From contig JAZARR010000153.1 in the NCBI GenBank assembly GCA_037389465.1, forward strand, positions 1,225,001-1,289,000: DNA of 64,000 nt, read 5' to 3'. Every line of letters begins with the position of its first letter. The first letter of the stretch is position 1. This document shows positions 13,301 to 25,500 of this stretch, piece by piece. Below the pieces are notes generated by a model, which did not search any database, was not told the DNA's origin, and saw only the letters and a program-made list of their open reading frames with translations. Both the position numbers and the translations under genes were made by a program. Source of the DNA: Baylisascaris procyonis (lineage: Eukaryota > Nematoda > Chromadorea > Rhabditida > Ascarididae).

Positions 13301-16300
13301 GGTTTATCTTGTAAGTTAATTTATCGGTCCAAATGAAACAAAAAAAATCCTTAGTTTACATTCAGTAGGTTTTCTTTTTTTCTTTTTTTATCATAGTTTT
13401 CACATTCACTTCTTTATTATAGCTTTTATTTTCGCTGATGCGGGCTTCGATGTATGGATGGGTAATGTACGAGGAAATGTTTATTCAAAACAACATCAGA
13501 ACTACTCATACAAGGATAAAGAATATTGGCAATTTTCGTGAGTTCTTTTTGTTAGTTGTCTTCGCTTCAATTTCACTACAAATGAAGACAACTTTATTAA
13601 ATTATAAATGCAATTCAATTTTTTGAATTCTTTCTAGTATTGAAAAATTTGAAGCATCTAGAATCATATACCCGATTTTCGACTCGAACATAGTTGTTGA
13701 ATTTCTAACGCGAAAATATGAGTAAAATGCCTTGCATCAACTTAACTTATGCATGGAGTCTCCGTAATGTAGATCGACAATTCATCACGATTACATCATT
13801 ATAGCTTTAAATTGATTGTAACCTATGAGATCCTTTGTAAACTCTTTGAATAGCGATATAGTTGAATCTTATCGTGACAAGCTTCAAACGTTAATCTACT
13901 ATTGCTTGGTTCTAGCTGTGTGGTTATAACATTTTCAAGTTTCCCTTTCGCTGCGTCTCTATTGAAAGGAATGATCCTAAAAGCTAATGCGTTCTTATGA
14001 AAACGAATTCCTTTCTTTGGCATTAAAATTTTTTCGCCATTCCAATTACTCATTTTGCTACATTGCAGTTGATAGATAAAATGTTTATAAGATAATTTTG
14101 TTGATCAGATGGGATGAAATTTCGAAGTACGATCTTGATGCAATGATCAATAAAGTTCTACAAATCACGAAACAATCGGATCTCTATTATATTGGACACT
14201 CACAAGGGACGTTAACTATGCTTACAAAACTTGCTATAGATCAGAAATTCTATTTGAAAGTATGGAATCTTCTATTCTTTCTTTTTTGAAACAAAAGTTT
14301 ATATGAATACATCGGGTTTGAAGTGAGATACCAAAATACCTAAAAATCTTCAAATAGGAAATATCCAAAAACAGAACATTTCGCAGCTGTGTTAATGAGC
14401 GGCAATGTCAATGATGTTTTCTTTAATAGAGCAGAATTTACTGCAGTGTTCACCGTGAAATTATTTCATGAGACAAAGTTTCTCCAGCTTCATTTCATGC
14501 GAAATGTAATAAAACGAAATTTTTCTCTAATGAATAATGATTAAAGAGTACCTCTGGCGATTTGTCCAAAAACTGATGATGGAGGATGTCAATTAGCCAA
14601 ACTGATCAAAAATCGATCAAATATCATCGATCGCATGATTTGATACTTATTGTCTCTAAGAATGCATGAAATGACAATGCAATAGATAACGTAAGAAGTA
14701 GAAAATTAAAAGAAGTAGTCGTTATGATAAACGGCTGCAAATTCGGCGAAGATGTACAATCAGTCAACGAAAGATTCGTGAATGTTAGAGGCAGTGGTCA
14801 AATTTCTGATCGTTACGATGATTTGCTAATTTATGGCACCTTTGATAATGAGGACCAAAGATAACCCAACAGTAACGTGAAGTTGCTTCTTCGTGAAATC
14901 ATAATGCGACTATCATATTCAAAGAAATATTCTCACGAGTAGCTCATATATTTTCAAAATTAAGATGCAGTGGAATTTCCTCTCTTCTTTTGCACCTGTA
15001 AATCAGTTTTTTGCCGTGTTGAATGTTTCTCATCTAAGGTAATCACATTAATAAGTTTGAATTAGCCACTCCGAAATCATGAATTTTGGCGACTCATATC
15101 CATTCGTTTATTATAGTAGTTTCAAACAATTTGAAAATCACAATTGAAGGTAAAATCCGTTATCGAAGATTTTATGGGCATATTAGTGAAGAAATTAATG
15201 CGAGTATTCAACAGGATACCACCCGCGATATCTTCAAATAATTGTTCGAAGAATATTAAAAAATTAATGAAGTTTGTTACAGATTCGAAAATTTTTCGCA
15301 TTAGCACCAATTGGAACCGTTGCTCATATCGAAGGATTGCTTTATTATTTGTCTAAATTCGTCTTAAAATTACCGGTTGGTCTTTGGTTGCCAGCATTCT
15401 TGGCGTAATTAGAACCTCGAAATATGCGTTGAATATTGCCAGCCTTTGCGAACTTGCTTCTGATGCAACCTAGAATTGCTGAGGAAAAAATCGCTTTATT
15501 TCATTTGAAACAAAATAAGATTTTTCAGAATTTGAAACATTTTTTGTTTATTTAAGTATTGTTTATTTCCTAAATTTTTATTTCTTTAAAAATTTGCTTT
15601 GTCATCAAATAGAATCTATGAAAACGGATTTTCCTTTCAATTTGGCCAAATTTATTGCAAGAATTCGACAATGAATCCATCCATTTCATTACTCATGATC
15701 AAATTTATTTCTAAATGAATTTAATTTACTAAATAGGAATTTTCAAAGGAATGGAGGAATGGGAAACCTTGATGAGATGATAATAAATAGAGCAATTTTA
15801 GTATCCGTCCTATTGCATTGATTAGGTGAAAGTCGACCACTGCTAAGAAATTGCTTAGTGCGTTCACGACTCATTAGGTTAATCTATGCTAAAAGTCAAG
15901 ATATATTCTTCTATTTCATGCTTCTGAAGGATTTTCTTCAGAAATCGAAACTTTAAATTTCCGCTAGAAAACTTTCAAAAAAACAGAATTTCATTGGAAA
16001 AAAATTAATAAAACAATTTTTAGTTTATGAAAAGATTATTTGGCGATAAAGAATTTCTACCGGCTACATGGTTTACAAAACTTTTTGGCAAATATATTTG
16101 CGGCGCTCGTTACATTAACCCTCTATGCGATAGCGTTCTTTTTCAAATTGGAGGACCCGAAAATCAATTCAATCAGGTTAAAATTCTATACTTTTCACCT
16201 TGATGGTGCCTTCTATTGCTTTATTAAGTTTAAAGTATGTGCCATTAATTTGACATTTATTACTACTACAATTTGTTGCGGAAATTTTACTTCAACTTCA

Positions 16301-19297
16301 AGGTACCGATGAGAAAAACATAATAATTTAGTACAATTTTGCATAATTTAGTTCGTATAGTATTTGCATAATTTGTGTAGTATAATTTAAAAGTTTATTT
16401 GTTAGTAAGCATATTTTGGAATATTCTCTGTCAGTAAAAATAGCAAGTAATCTGTTTTGTATGGCAGTAAATACTAGGATTACTTAATCTTTCATATTCA
16501 TTGTCTTTCTGTAAAAATATAGGAGGGAAATTTCATATGACCTGAAAAAGAACAAAGAACGGGCTTAAATGAATAAATAAGATGAAATCACGAATTGAAT
16601 TTCATTAAAGGTAAAACGACGAGTACAATGACGCTAGCGGAAACGTTATTAACACTGAATAGGGCCATATATAAACGAATCAATTTTTTCTTTGTTTCTC
16701 CGATTTTTTTGGAAAGAAGCAAAGTTTTTCCGGATCTGGCATTTCCAATATTAGGTGTATATCTCATTATTTTTAAATTAGTGACCCAGACGTTTCTTGT
16801 TTCGCCGAGGTCATTTCATTAGGAGTCTACTTCACGCATCATCCCATATTCAAGCAGTATTGTGACGAATAGAGCCTGCGAATTGCTTTTGGCAAAGCCA
16901 AACAAAAATTACGCTGCGGTGTGGTGTTTCAAGTTGGCGATAAAAGTGATTTTTCCTGATCTGCAACTGCACTGAATAGATTAAAATACATTTCTGTTGC
17001 CGGCCTTAGCATTTTGCGGACAATATGAAACTCATCTGGAGACTAATCTAAAGTGTTGGATTCCGCAGATGATACAAGCAAATTACTTCAAAAGGTTTAT
17101 ATTGAAAGCTTATATTGAAATATTTTCAATTAAATCGTAGTTTGAGTTTCAGTCGCGATTGCCAGTTTTCTTGTCGCATACACCAGCGGGAACATCGACC
17201 CAAAATGTAATTCATTGGACGCAAATGGTTCAATCGGGTAAGACCCAAGCCTACGATTATGGTTCAGAAGCCGAGAATCTCAATCATTATGGACAGGTTG
17301 GTGAAAACGACAAATATTACGTTTCCGTCATAATTAACACTACCATTGTTTTGTTGAAATGTGCTCACCAGAATCATTATCCATCGTCGAATTGCCGCCT
17401 CGGAACTTCGTCATTAGTAAAGCAAGTCAACGAGGACTGGTACAGGAAGAATGATCTCGCGTAATGATATGTTCTGTTCGAGAATAGGAGAAGAGATGAT
17501 GGAGAAGTTGGGAGATGCAAATCACCTGGAGGTCATGATGAAGCATCTTTTTTTGCATGAGGGAGGATTACCAGAGACTGCTTGCGGGTATTTCGTTTGC
17601 TGAAATCAATAACTTGCATCATAAGAGTTTATCGTTTGCTGTCATATATTTTGTCGGCTTTGTGCTGAACACTTATGACTGTTCTTATGTGAAAGTAAAT
17701 GTTTGTCGTCACAATGCTCATTCTTTCACGTGATGATTCCTCTATCAATCCAAACCTCTTTCACATTCAATTCCATACTCAATTCCACGTTCCCTCCTTA
17801 TTTTTCCAACGCATCTTCTATCTGAATACTAATAAGTGTATACTTTAAGCTAATATTTGCTCATCTATGCATTGCATGTGATAAGGAATATAGTATAAAC
17901 GAAAGCTAGAATTAGCCAAAATTAACTGCTAATAAGGTTAAACGCATCGGATATTTCGCCTAAAATGGTTCTAGTTAGTTCTATCTGAAAAAAAAAAAAA
18001 ATTCAGTTAGCTGCAAAGTGTTGTTGGAATTACCTGCGACATGCGATTTGTTCGAGATGATTGCTCGACAACCAATGCTTTCATGCATGACTTGTTTCAT
18101 ATCTAATATTTAAAAAAAAAAAATTTCAGCCTTTTCCACCGCTTTATGATCTCAGCCGCGTGAATACACCCGTTTATTTGTATTGGAGCGATAAAGATTG
18201 GTTGGCCGATGAAATCGACGTAAAAGTAAGTGAATATGCTTGAAATCATTAACCGCTCAAACAAAAATCTACAAACATTACGCATCCGTTGTTCGCTTTA
18301 GTATCAGTCAGAATTTTTCGGTTATGCGGAAGACACGCTTTCGCATTGATGCCTATAAAAGGTTTTATGATTGAACTCATAAACTTTAAACTTGCAGATT
18401 CATTTATTGCGATACCGAATAGACGTTTCCTCATACCGTTGATTTTCGAATGCCTTCTACTCAAAATTTTATACGCCCATTTACAATGAAGATGTTTCTG
18501 CTTTTTATCTTTTATATACGTAGTCAGTCTGTTAGGTGCCACTGCCTTCAAAGTCTTTCCTGGAAGTAACTTTTGAAGCTCCTGAAAGTCATTCGGTAAC
18601 GTTTTGAAGTTCGGAGGCATCGAAAATTGTAAGAAGATCCCCGAATACTTGAAATTGCCGAAAATCGTTCTAAGCCCCTCAAAGACGTTGGGAAGGGCCT
18701 AAGCTTGGGGCCGGGAATTTCTTAAGGCTGCAAACGCAAACACTTCTATCAAATCCATGGGGAAGGTAATGCTAATCTTAGCGCTGTCAAAAACATGCCT
18801 TGTCATGATCGGTGTGCATGAAATTTGCAAAATGGTATGCTGTATTTTTTGAGTGAAGGGCTTACCTATTAGGTTCAATGAAGAGGGTTGCCTTGTATTT
18901 TCCGAGAAAGTACGATATTGGAAAAGCCTTCTATGCATTGAAATAATGCTTTCATTTAGTCAAAGATTCCTACAGCTTCGTCTATATCCTATTGCGGTCT
19001 ATTAATTTTTTGATTCATCCTTTATTCGCTGCTGATGAATTGCAATTTTTATCCATCTGTTCATTTTTGCAGTTTAATTTCCTTTCTTTCTCCAATTGAT
19101 CCTGAAAACATCGGATTTCATTTCAGGACGCTTTACTTGCACGGATACCGCGACAATATTTGAAGCAAAACAATCGTCTCGTCGATTTCAATCACTTTGA
19201 TTTTGTTTGGGGAATGCGTGCAGCCGATGAAATCTATAAACCGATTATACGAACGATTATAGCTCATGAATTACGAAGAGGAAGATTTCATTGGTGA
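10361..19297 (+). CDS. Lipase A: lysosomal acid / gastric triacylglycerol lipase family, ten exons
   Basis: Exons: 10361-10444, 10783-10885, 11976-12080, 13423-13537, 14109-14259, 15283-15375, 16024-16176, 17153-17296, 18130-18225 and 19127-19297 (TGA). Together they are 1215 nt, 404 residues, the usual length for this alpha/beta-hydrolase family. A hydrophobic signal peptide spans about residues 1-19, followed by the family's P-E-V-x-M-N start. Then come G-Y-x-A-E (Y-Y-G-Y near 35-38), Q-D-G-Y-I-L, the oxyanion H-G (79-80), [14 protein letters not shown] (103-116), and the nucleophile elbow G-H-S-Q-G with Ser167. Next are [10 protein letters not shown], Cys243 and Cys252 (nine apart, as in gastric lipase), H-T-P-A-G-T-S-T, Asp339 in D-W-L-A-D and His371 in F-N-H-F-D-F-V-W-G. 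One N-glycosylation sequon is N124-Y-S. It should hydrolyse triacylglycerol or cholesteryl ester in lysosomes or after secretion. All phases join without a stop. Junctions are by eye. The nearest C. elegans genes are the lipl family; orthology to one member is not decided. Confidence 0.93.
13141..13213 (-). repeat. tRNA-derived SINE-like fragment in lipase A intron 3
   Basis: On the minus strand an A-box-like TAGGAGAGTGG is followed, with tRNA-like spacing (about 43 nt start to start), by a B-box-like GGTTCGCATCC and then ACCA. The D and T stems do not pair well, so this is not a working tRNA. A tRNA-headed SINE or decayed tRNA pseudogene fits best. It lies inside intron 3 and does not touch an exon. 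Confidence 0.4.
18249..18695 (-). other. Unexplained antisense open stretch in lipase A intron 9
   Basis: The minus strand is open for about 145 codons, with a Met giving 123 residues from 18620 down to 18249. The upstream part reads [17 protein letters not shown], the rest has [20 protein letters not shown] recognise no family. It lies wholly within intron 9, antisense to the lipase. It could be part of an interspersed repeat covering about 18520-18930, or chance. Confidence 0.2.
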
Positions 19298-19302
19298 ATA
19301 AA
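19297..19302 (+). terminator. Poly(A) signal AATAAA overlapping the lipase A stop
   Basis: AATAAA begins on the last base of the TGA stop codon (19295-19297). If used, the 3' UTR would be only about 10-20 nt. A second, weaker candidate is GATAAATATA near 19357-19366. Confidence 0.5.
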
Positions 19303-22300
19303 CTGCAGTAATTATCACATTCATATGCATTGATAAATGAAATTATTTGTTATGTTGATAAATATATATCGTGAATATGCAATATATTTCGTTTGTTGTC
19401 CATAATTCCGGCCATTCCGTTCTCAAAGAGATAATCGAGTTGCCGCTTTTTTTTTCACGTAAACATAAGGAAATATATTCATCAAAAAACATGTGAGAAA
19501 ATTTAGCATGTGAGGTGAAAAAAAGATGCGTTTTATGTTTTCCATCTTTTTAGATGATTACTTCCTTAAATTGATGAGAAACTCCTCAAACACGCAGAAA
19601 AATTACGTTCACATTTTCAAATGATGCGAACGCTCATCATACAAATTTGCTGTGAATTATGCGTCTTGCCGACATAGAATGCTTGCGAATTTTTTGGTGC
19701 GACAATGTTTGTGGATTCATCAGCGCCTGATATGATAATAGGAAAGCATCCTATTGTGCGAATTTTATCCACCGATTTTTGTAATTACAATTTTTGTTTT
19801 GCCAAAATGTGTCTCGTGTGAGCCTTTCAAAAGATACACACTGACCGTTTGACCGCAAACTCCCATAGTGGACATCACATCAAGCCGAACTATGAAGTAG
19901 TTTACCGTTGCAGGTACCGTCAAATGCCTCAAATGTCTTCCAAAAGTACACATAGAGATGATGGTCAAACGGTTGAGAAGCGTCGAGTGTATTTATCAAA
20001 CAGCTATTTAGCAGCTGAGAACACAAATTTATGACGAAATAGTTCAAATTAACATTAACCAAACAATAGATTATTTCTAGAAATATGCGAATGAGCAGTT
20101 TATTTCTGAATAGATTTCATGACGTTGCTGAATGGTACTTAGTTGCTTTACTTCCGGTGGCCGTCTTAAAAATTTGGCAAATTATAGCGCTGTTCCACTC
20201 ATTACAGTGAATGAGACGTATCCTCGGCAGGTGAGTTGAACTGGATAAAGGCTTAGCGATAACAATGCTCGTTTTCAGGTGGAAAACAGAGCGACCTTAT
20301 ATACTGATAAACACTATCTACTTTGTTACCTTTATCTATAATTTCCCAGCTTATCGGTAACTTTTTCAAGTATACTTCAAAACTTTTTCCGTTTTTCTGG
20401 TTCATTTCATTAGCTCCTGTAGGATAATTACCTTGTGGTTCATTGTTTACATCTTGTTTAACCGATCCTTATCAAAAGAAACCTATTATTTATTACCAAC
20501 CCTTGCTAGAAAGATACCTTCACCTCCATTTTATTTGTGCATTTTACCGCGCTCAAGAGGCAACAATATTCAGATCATGAAGAAGATAATTTGAAAAAGA
20601 ATAATAGCATCACTCAAAATCAGCACTGCTTTTCATATATTTCAGCTTTATATTATGGTGTCATTAACGTGTATCTACGTCTTCGACATCAATTGCATGA
20701 GATACAACGAAACTAAATATTGCGAATCGTGCTTTTTAAAAACGTATCAGCTAATCGCATTGTGACGTTGAATTGATGTTGCACACACAATGTGACGTCG
20801 CTCAGATATTTTTTTTTTCACTTGTCTCTTTTATTGAACAACGATGAGTGTTAGAACAGGTGAATGGGTATTTCAGAGAAACGCTCACTGAACATGCTTA
20901 ATGATTCAACGTCTCTTTCAATCGTTGCGTTTTCTTTTTCCGTCTATAAACTCATAAAACCGTTTTGAACGCTGTCTTTTGAGACGATTCATCGCTGCTA
21001 TTATTCTGCATTATTCGACTAAATATCATATGAGAGATTTTCACATAGTTGTTTTCTTATCGAATATTTAAGCGTCTGCAGAATATGAAAATATTTTAAA
21101 TTTTATTGTAAAAAATATTTTATAGTCGATTGATGCAAACATTTCTCTATGAAAATATGACAATACTGTCAGCGGAAATGTGTAGTATGCATCCTGAAAG
21201 TGCACTTAGTCTGTTGTTCTGAACAGATGGATATATCCATCAGAGCAAAGTACAGTTAAGAGTTTATTTTAGGCGATCCGTATTCATTGAGACAGCATTG
21301 TAGAAATCCAGTGGGTTTCACTATTTTGCCGATTATCTCTAAATAGTTTCTTTCGAATTTTGAATTTTGAAAAATTCTAGCGAACTGATTAAAACTGCCG
21401 GCTGATGTTACCATGGAATGTCACATATGCTGAAATACCGTCAATGTATAGGCGTATCGCTACATTTGGCTAGCATTCGTCTTAACGCTCTATCATTTTT
21501 GATTCGTTTTTCCTCAAGAAGAGGCGAAAGTTAATGAATTTTAAACTCTATAAAGAGTACGACTCTCGACTAGCAAAATTTTACAGACATTTGGTGCTGA
21601 AATTTTTGAATTCACTACCACAGGAAACTATTGGTCGCTTTAGCTGGGATGGAATAAAATGAAGATCACGTCCATTCCTCTCCCCTCTCTCCCGTTATCT
21701 CCAAAGAATATGACTCACATCATATTTCTTTCTATCAAATTTCATCAATAATCTACAGGAGAATTAAGGTGGCAATAGCGGGTCTAAACATTTCATTTGC
21801 TAAGGATTACTTCAACAATTTCCTTCGATTGTTTGTATAGAGGAGCCGGAATAAAGAAACTAAAAAAATCTGTTTGCCGGACTCAATTCTTCGACAGTTC
21901 CCAATTTTCGTCTGCTGATTTATAAGGCCGTTTTCAGCCTCTATTCCATATCACTAGTTAACAGTTTACTCATATAGCATGACAAATGAGCGCAAATTTT
22001 ATCGACAATTTTTTTTTGCTTTCGTTCACAAAGATCCATATAAGCGGCCTACATTTTATTAATGCAAAGCCGTTTTTAAAGAGGCCACCACTAGATGCGG
22101 ACTTCTTCTATGTTCATGCTTTTGTATTTTACATTGCCCTCTCGAAAGGAAAAGTATTTTCTCCATGCGGATAGTATTTCATTTGAAATCTTTTATTTCC
22201 TCTCATATCTCCTAATTAGATGTTGTTTTTCCTATTCTTTTTTAATTATACACCATTCATTTAGGCATTATTTTCTTTATTCTCATTCAGTTATGCGCAT

Positions 22301-22548
22301 CTGTGCCTATTGGTGCACCATACAGACTTAGTATGTCTAAGTAAATTTATTGAGGCTTTTTGCCGAGAATAGATGTTTATCAATAAAGAGGTGAATGGTT
22401 GGTGAACAGCTGCTACTCGACAAGTTCGATGGCCGACAAAGGACGACAAATTTTTAGTGCTTGCTATGTTCCCGTTACGTCGATTGAACGCCACCATTAT
22501 TCCTCATCACTATCGCTGAAATTTCGCTCGAAACATCCGACAAGCGGA
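19303..22548. other. Intergenic region between the two lipases
   Basis: About 3.25 kb with no recognised gene. It contains an imperfect hairpin-like structure around 19844-19973 with 11-bp perfect inverted arms (ACCGTTTGACC / GGTCAAACGGT), and a pair of similar strings near 20760-20810 (ATTGTGACGTTG / AATGTGACGTCG). The gap is far larger than the ~100-bp spacing of nematode operons, so the second lipase most likely has its own promoter within this stretch. Confidence 0.5.
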
Positions 22549-25500
22549 ATGTCTATTGCATTCTGGTTGACCATAATCACAGTATTATTTGAATATACCG
22601 ATGCGATATCAATTGATCTCCCTGAAGCCACTATGACAACGGTTAGTACATTAAGCAAACGTTTCCTCGTCAAGGATTGAAATGATGATTTTAATTCATA
22701 TTTTATTATCTATTGTCTTGATTTAGATAATTATCTCTGAGTACATTCACCATTCTACACTGTTGTCTCAAAAAACTTTTTTTTTCACTTGCTCTACGGC
22801 AGAATAAATCTTAAATGAGAGTTTCCTGTCACATCTCTTCTTCTCTTTCTTGAGTTTCAATTCAAAGTTTTTATTTTTATCGCATAAAACTACTCTAGGC
22901 AGCAGTAACTGCGAAAAAAGACGGCTAAACAAACTGACTATTGGTAGATAGAGAAATAATCAAATAGCAACGTATAATTTTATAGAAAGACATGGTTTAG
23001 GATCATCCACTAAGTATACTGCTGCTATAATTCTTAGTTAATTCGGTTATTAATTAGCCTAATCGTTCAGTGATAATATGCGTTAAAACAATTGTTTTGT
23101 TCAACTGCATATCAGTATTAATCATACTCAACATTAAATCGGCTGAAAAATATCTATAATTATACTTTAAGTTAAACTATTTATTGAAATCTTCAATGCA
23201 GAGATATCGATACAATTCATCGCAACTCAGCAAGTATATGATTTCTATTTATCTTTTGTTAGGAACTATTGTCACAAGGTGCTGATCCGATGGCGATATT
23301 TGTTTCCGGTCTTCTTCGTGCTCATTTACAATCATTGCTCGGCTATATTGATCGAACATATCAATTGTAATGCTCTTGCGGTTTACACTGAACGAATGAT
23401 TCACTGGAAAATTGTTATACGTCTTTAAATAAAATATTTCTTTTTGAACAAATTCATCATCCCATCTAAAGATTTCCTTACTTCGAATGGATATCCTTTT
23501 CAATAAAATATTTCTAAAACTATAACACCTATATTTGCCTAATCTTTACTATACAATAGTTTAACATACAAATAGCACATCGTATAAAGAGAATTTCTAA
23601 TACGAACGGAAAAAAATGAAGACTTTACGGAGTACGGCTATTCACCTATTCGGCTGTCAACTTTCTAGTCAACATCAAACCGCTCAGTTAAACGAATAAA
23701 TTCGTGCGTTAGAAAAATGGTTCCATTTTTATGCACCTTTACAAATTTCCTCATCAAAACTGTGGTGTCGTGACCCCTTGTGCACGCTCGTTTATCTACG
23801 CATTGCCCTCCGTTTCTACACATTTGTCTGTTTGTGATTGCATCTGTGTCTGCATTTATGTTTCATTGTCGTGTATGTATTGCACGTACGCGCTCGTTTA
23901 TTTGCGGGTATATGTGCGTATGTGTGAGTGTATGGGTGTGCTATATGGTCTGAAAACTGTAGTCGCTGAAGTCAGAGCTACAAAACTGAACGGGTGTAAC
24001 ACATCTCGTAGAATCACCTTCCACCTCATATTTCACGAAAATCTGTCGATTTCGCCGAACGTTATGGTTGAATAGCGCCAGAAAAGTTGTGTGCATTTTG
24101 TATCCGTGAGGTCAGCGGAAGAAAAATGCTTTGTAGAGGATTTGAATGGGTGACCGATCAGTAATGATAGGATTACAGTATCCTGCATTCTCCTTCTGCG
24201 AATTTATTTCAGCCGCAAATAATACGGTACCATGGCTATCCAGCTGAGATTCACCACGTTACCACCGAAGACGGCTATATCCTCGAAATGCACCGGATTC
24301 CATTCAGGAAACAAGGTTGCTGTTTGACCTGTCTTTACAAAAGTTGGTTTTCCCTATCGAGATAGGTTTATATTTGCTGTCATAATCACGGAAACGCTGC
24401 TTAGCTATTTCAGTGAGCCTGAGAATTCCTTGTGATAGCTTGAATGATTGGGAGAATTGCACGAGAGCGCATCCTACCAGCTCCCTTATACCTTCCCATT
24501 CGATCTCAAGCTACTAATACTAAATTGCAACTGATTTAATGCAAATGCATGCAAATTTTTGAGTATGTTTATGAGCAAACAACTTCTCGAAGTTGATGAA
24601 TGCTAATGAAAGCTGATGAGGGATTCATCTTTTGGTGTGGATTATATCTATCAAATTCCACAGGTCTAGATCTAGTGCTTCCCGATTTGAAAGCTGCGGG
24701 ATTGAAAGATAGATGCATATATGATGCGTAAATGGAGATTTATGAATCGTATGAAAGCGTCTGAAATTAAAGGATTAATTCGCATTCTAGCAGTCCGTCA
24801 ATCAAAACCTCAAAAACATCCATCCTTCCCTTTAAAACCTTCCGGTTTCGTATCACAATTCTCCCCCAATTAACAGCGAATCGAAGAGGGAGTCATTTTG
24901 GTTCGTTTCATTGCTGAATACGACGAGTGAATACATTCTCAGTTATTCTTTACTGACCATCGAAGGTAATGTTTCATTGGAGTGTAGTAATGGCGTATGT
25001 TAGTGTTATTTTTTTAGAAAATCGGAGACCACCGGATGATCAAAAACCGGTTGTATTTTTACAGCACGGCTTTATCGGCTCAAGTGCTGTATGGGTGACT
25101 AACTTGGTGAATCAATCTGCAGGTTATTTATTTTTATTTTTATTTTTATTTTTTGAAGGCATCCCATTGTTGATATCGCTGAAGGTTGTTTAAGCTCTCT
25201 GAATGCTCTTGTATTATAAATTCAACGCAAAGTGATGACTTTCAGCGTTATACAAACGTTCATGTGATACACGTTTTGCGCTTTTCATATTAATGCAGTA
25301 TTGTGCAACTTAAGAAAAATATTTCCGAATTTTTTTGCGCTGAATAAACAGAGCACTTTTCTCGAGCGTATTAAAATTTACAGTGGAAAAAATCGTGCAC
25401 CTGTCGACTAATATAATCGATAACGATCAACGAATGTCTAGATTCCGATTAGATTGATGTGCTACTCGAATATTATATACTGATATAATGATCTCAAATT

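Noticed and set aside
16595..16822. 75-codon frame in lipase A intron 7
   Set aside because: The exons before and after join in phase without it, and it has no family similarity.
22399..22548. Upstream in-frame extension of lipase B exon 1
   Set aside because: It would bury the signal peptide behind 50 residues of Ser/His-rich, non-conserved sequence. The Met at 22549 gives a normal signal peptide and family-like spacing.
23731..24075. 114-codon frame rich in Cys, Tyr and Val in lipase B intron 1
   Set aside because: It comes from TG/CA-biased simple sequence (GTATGTGTGAGTGTATGGG) inside the intron and has no recognisable motif.
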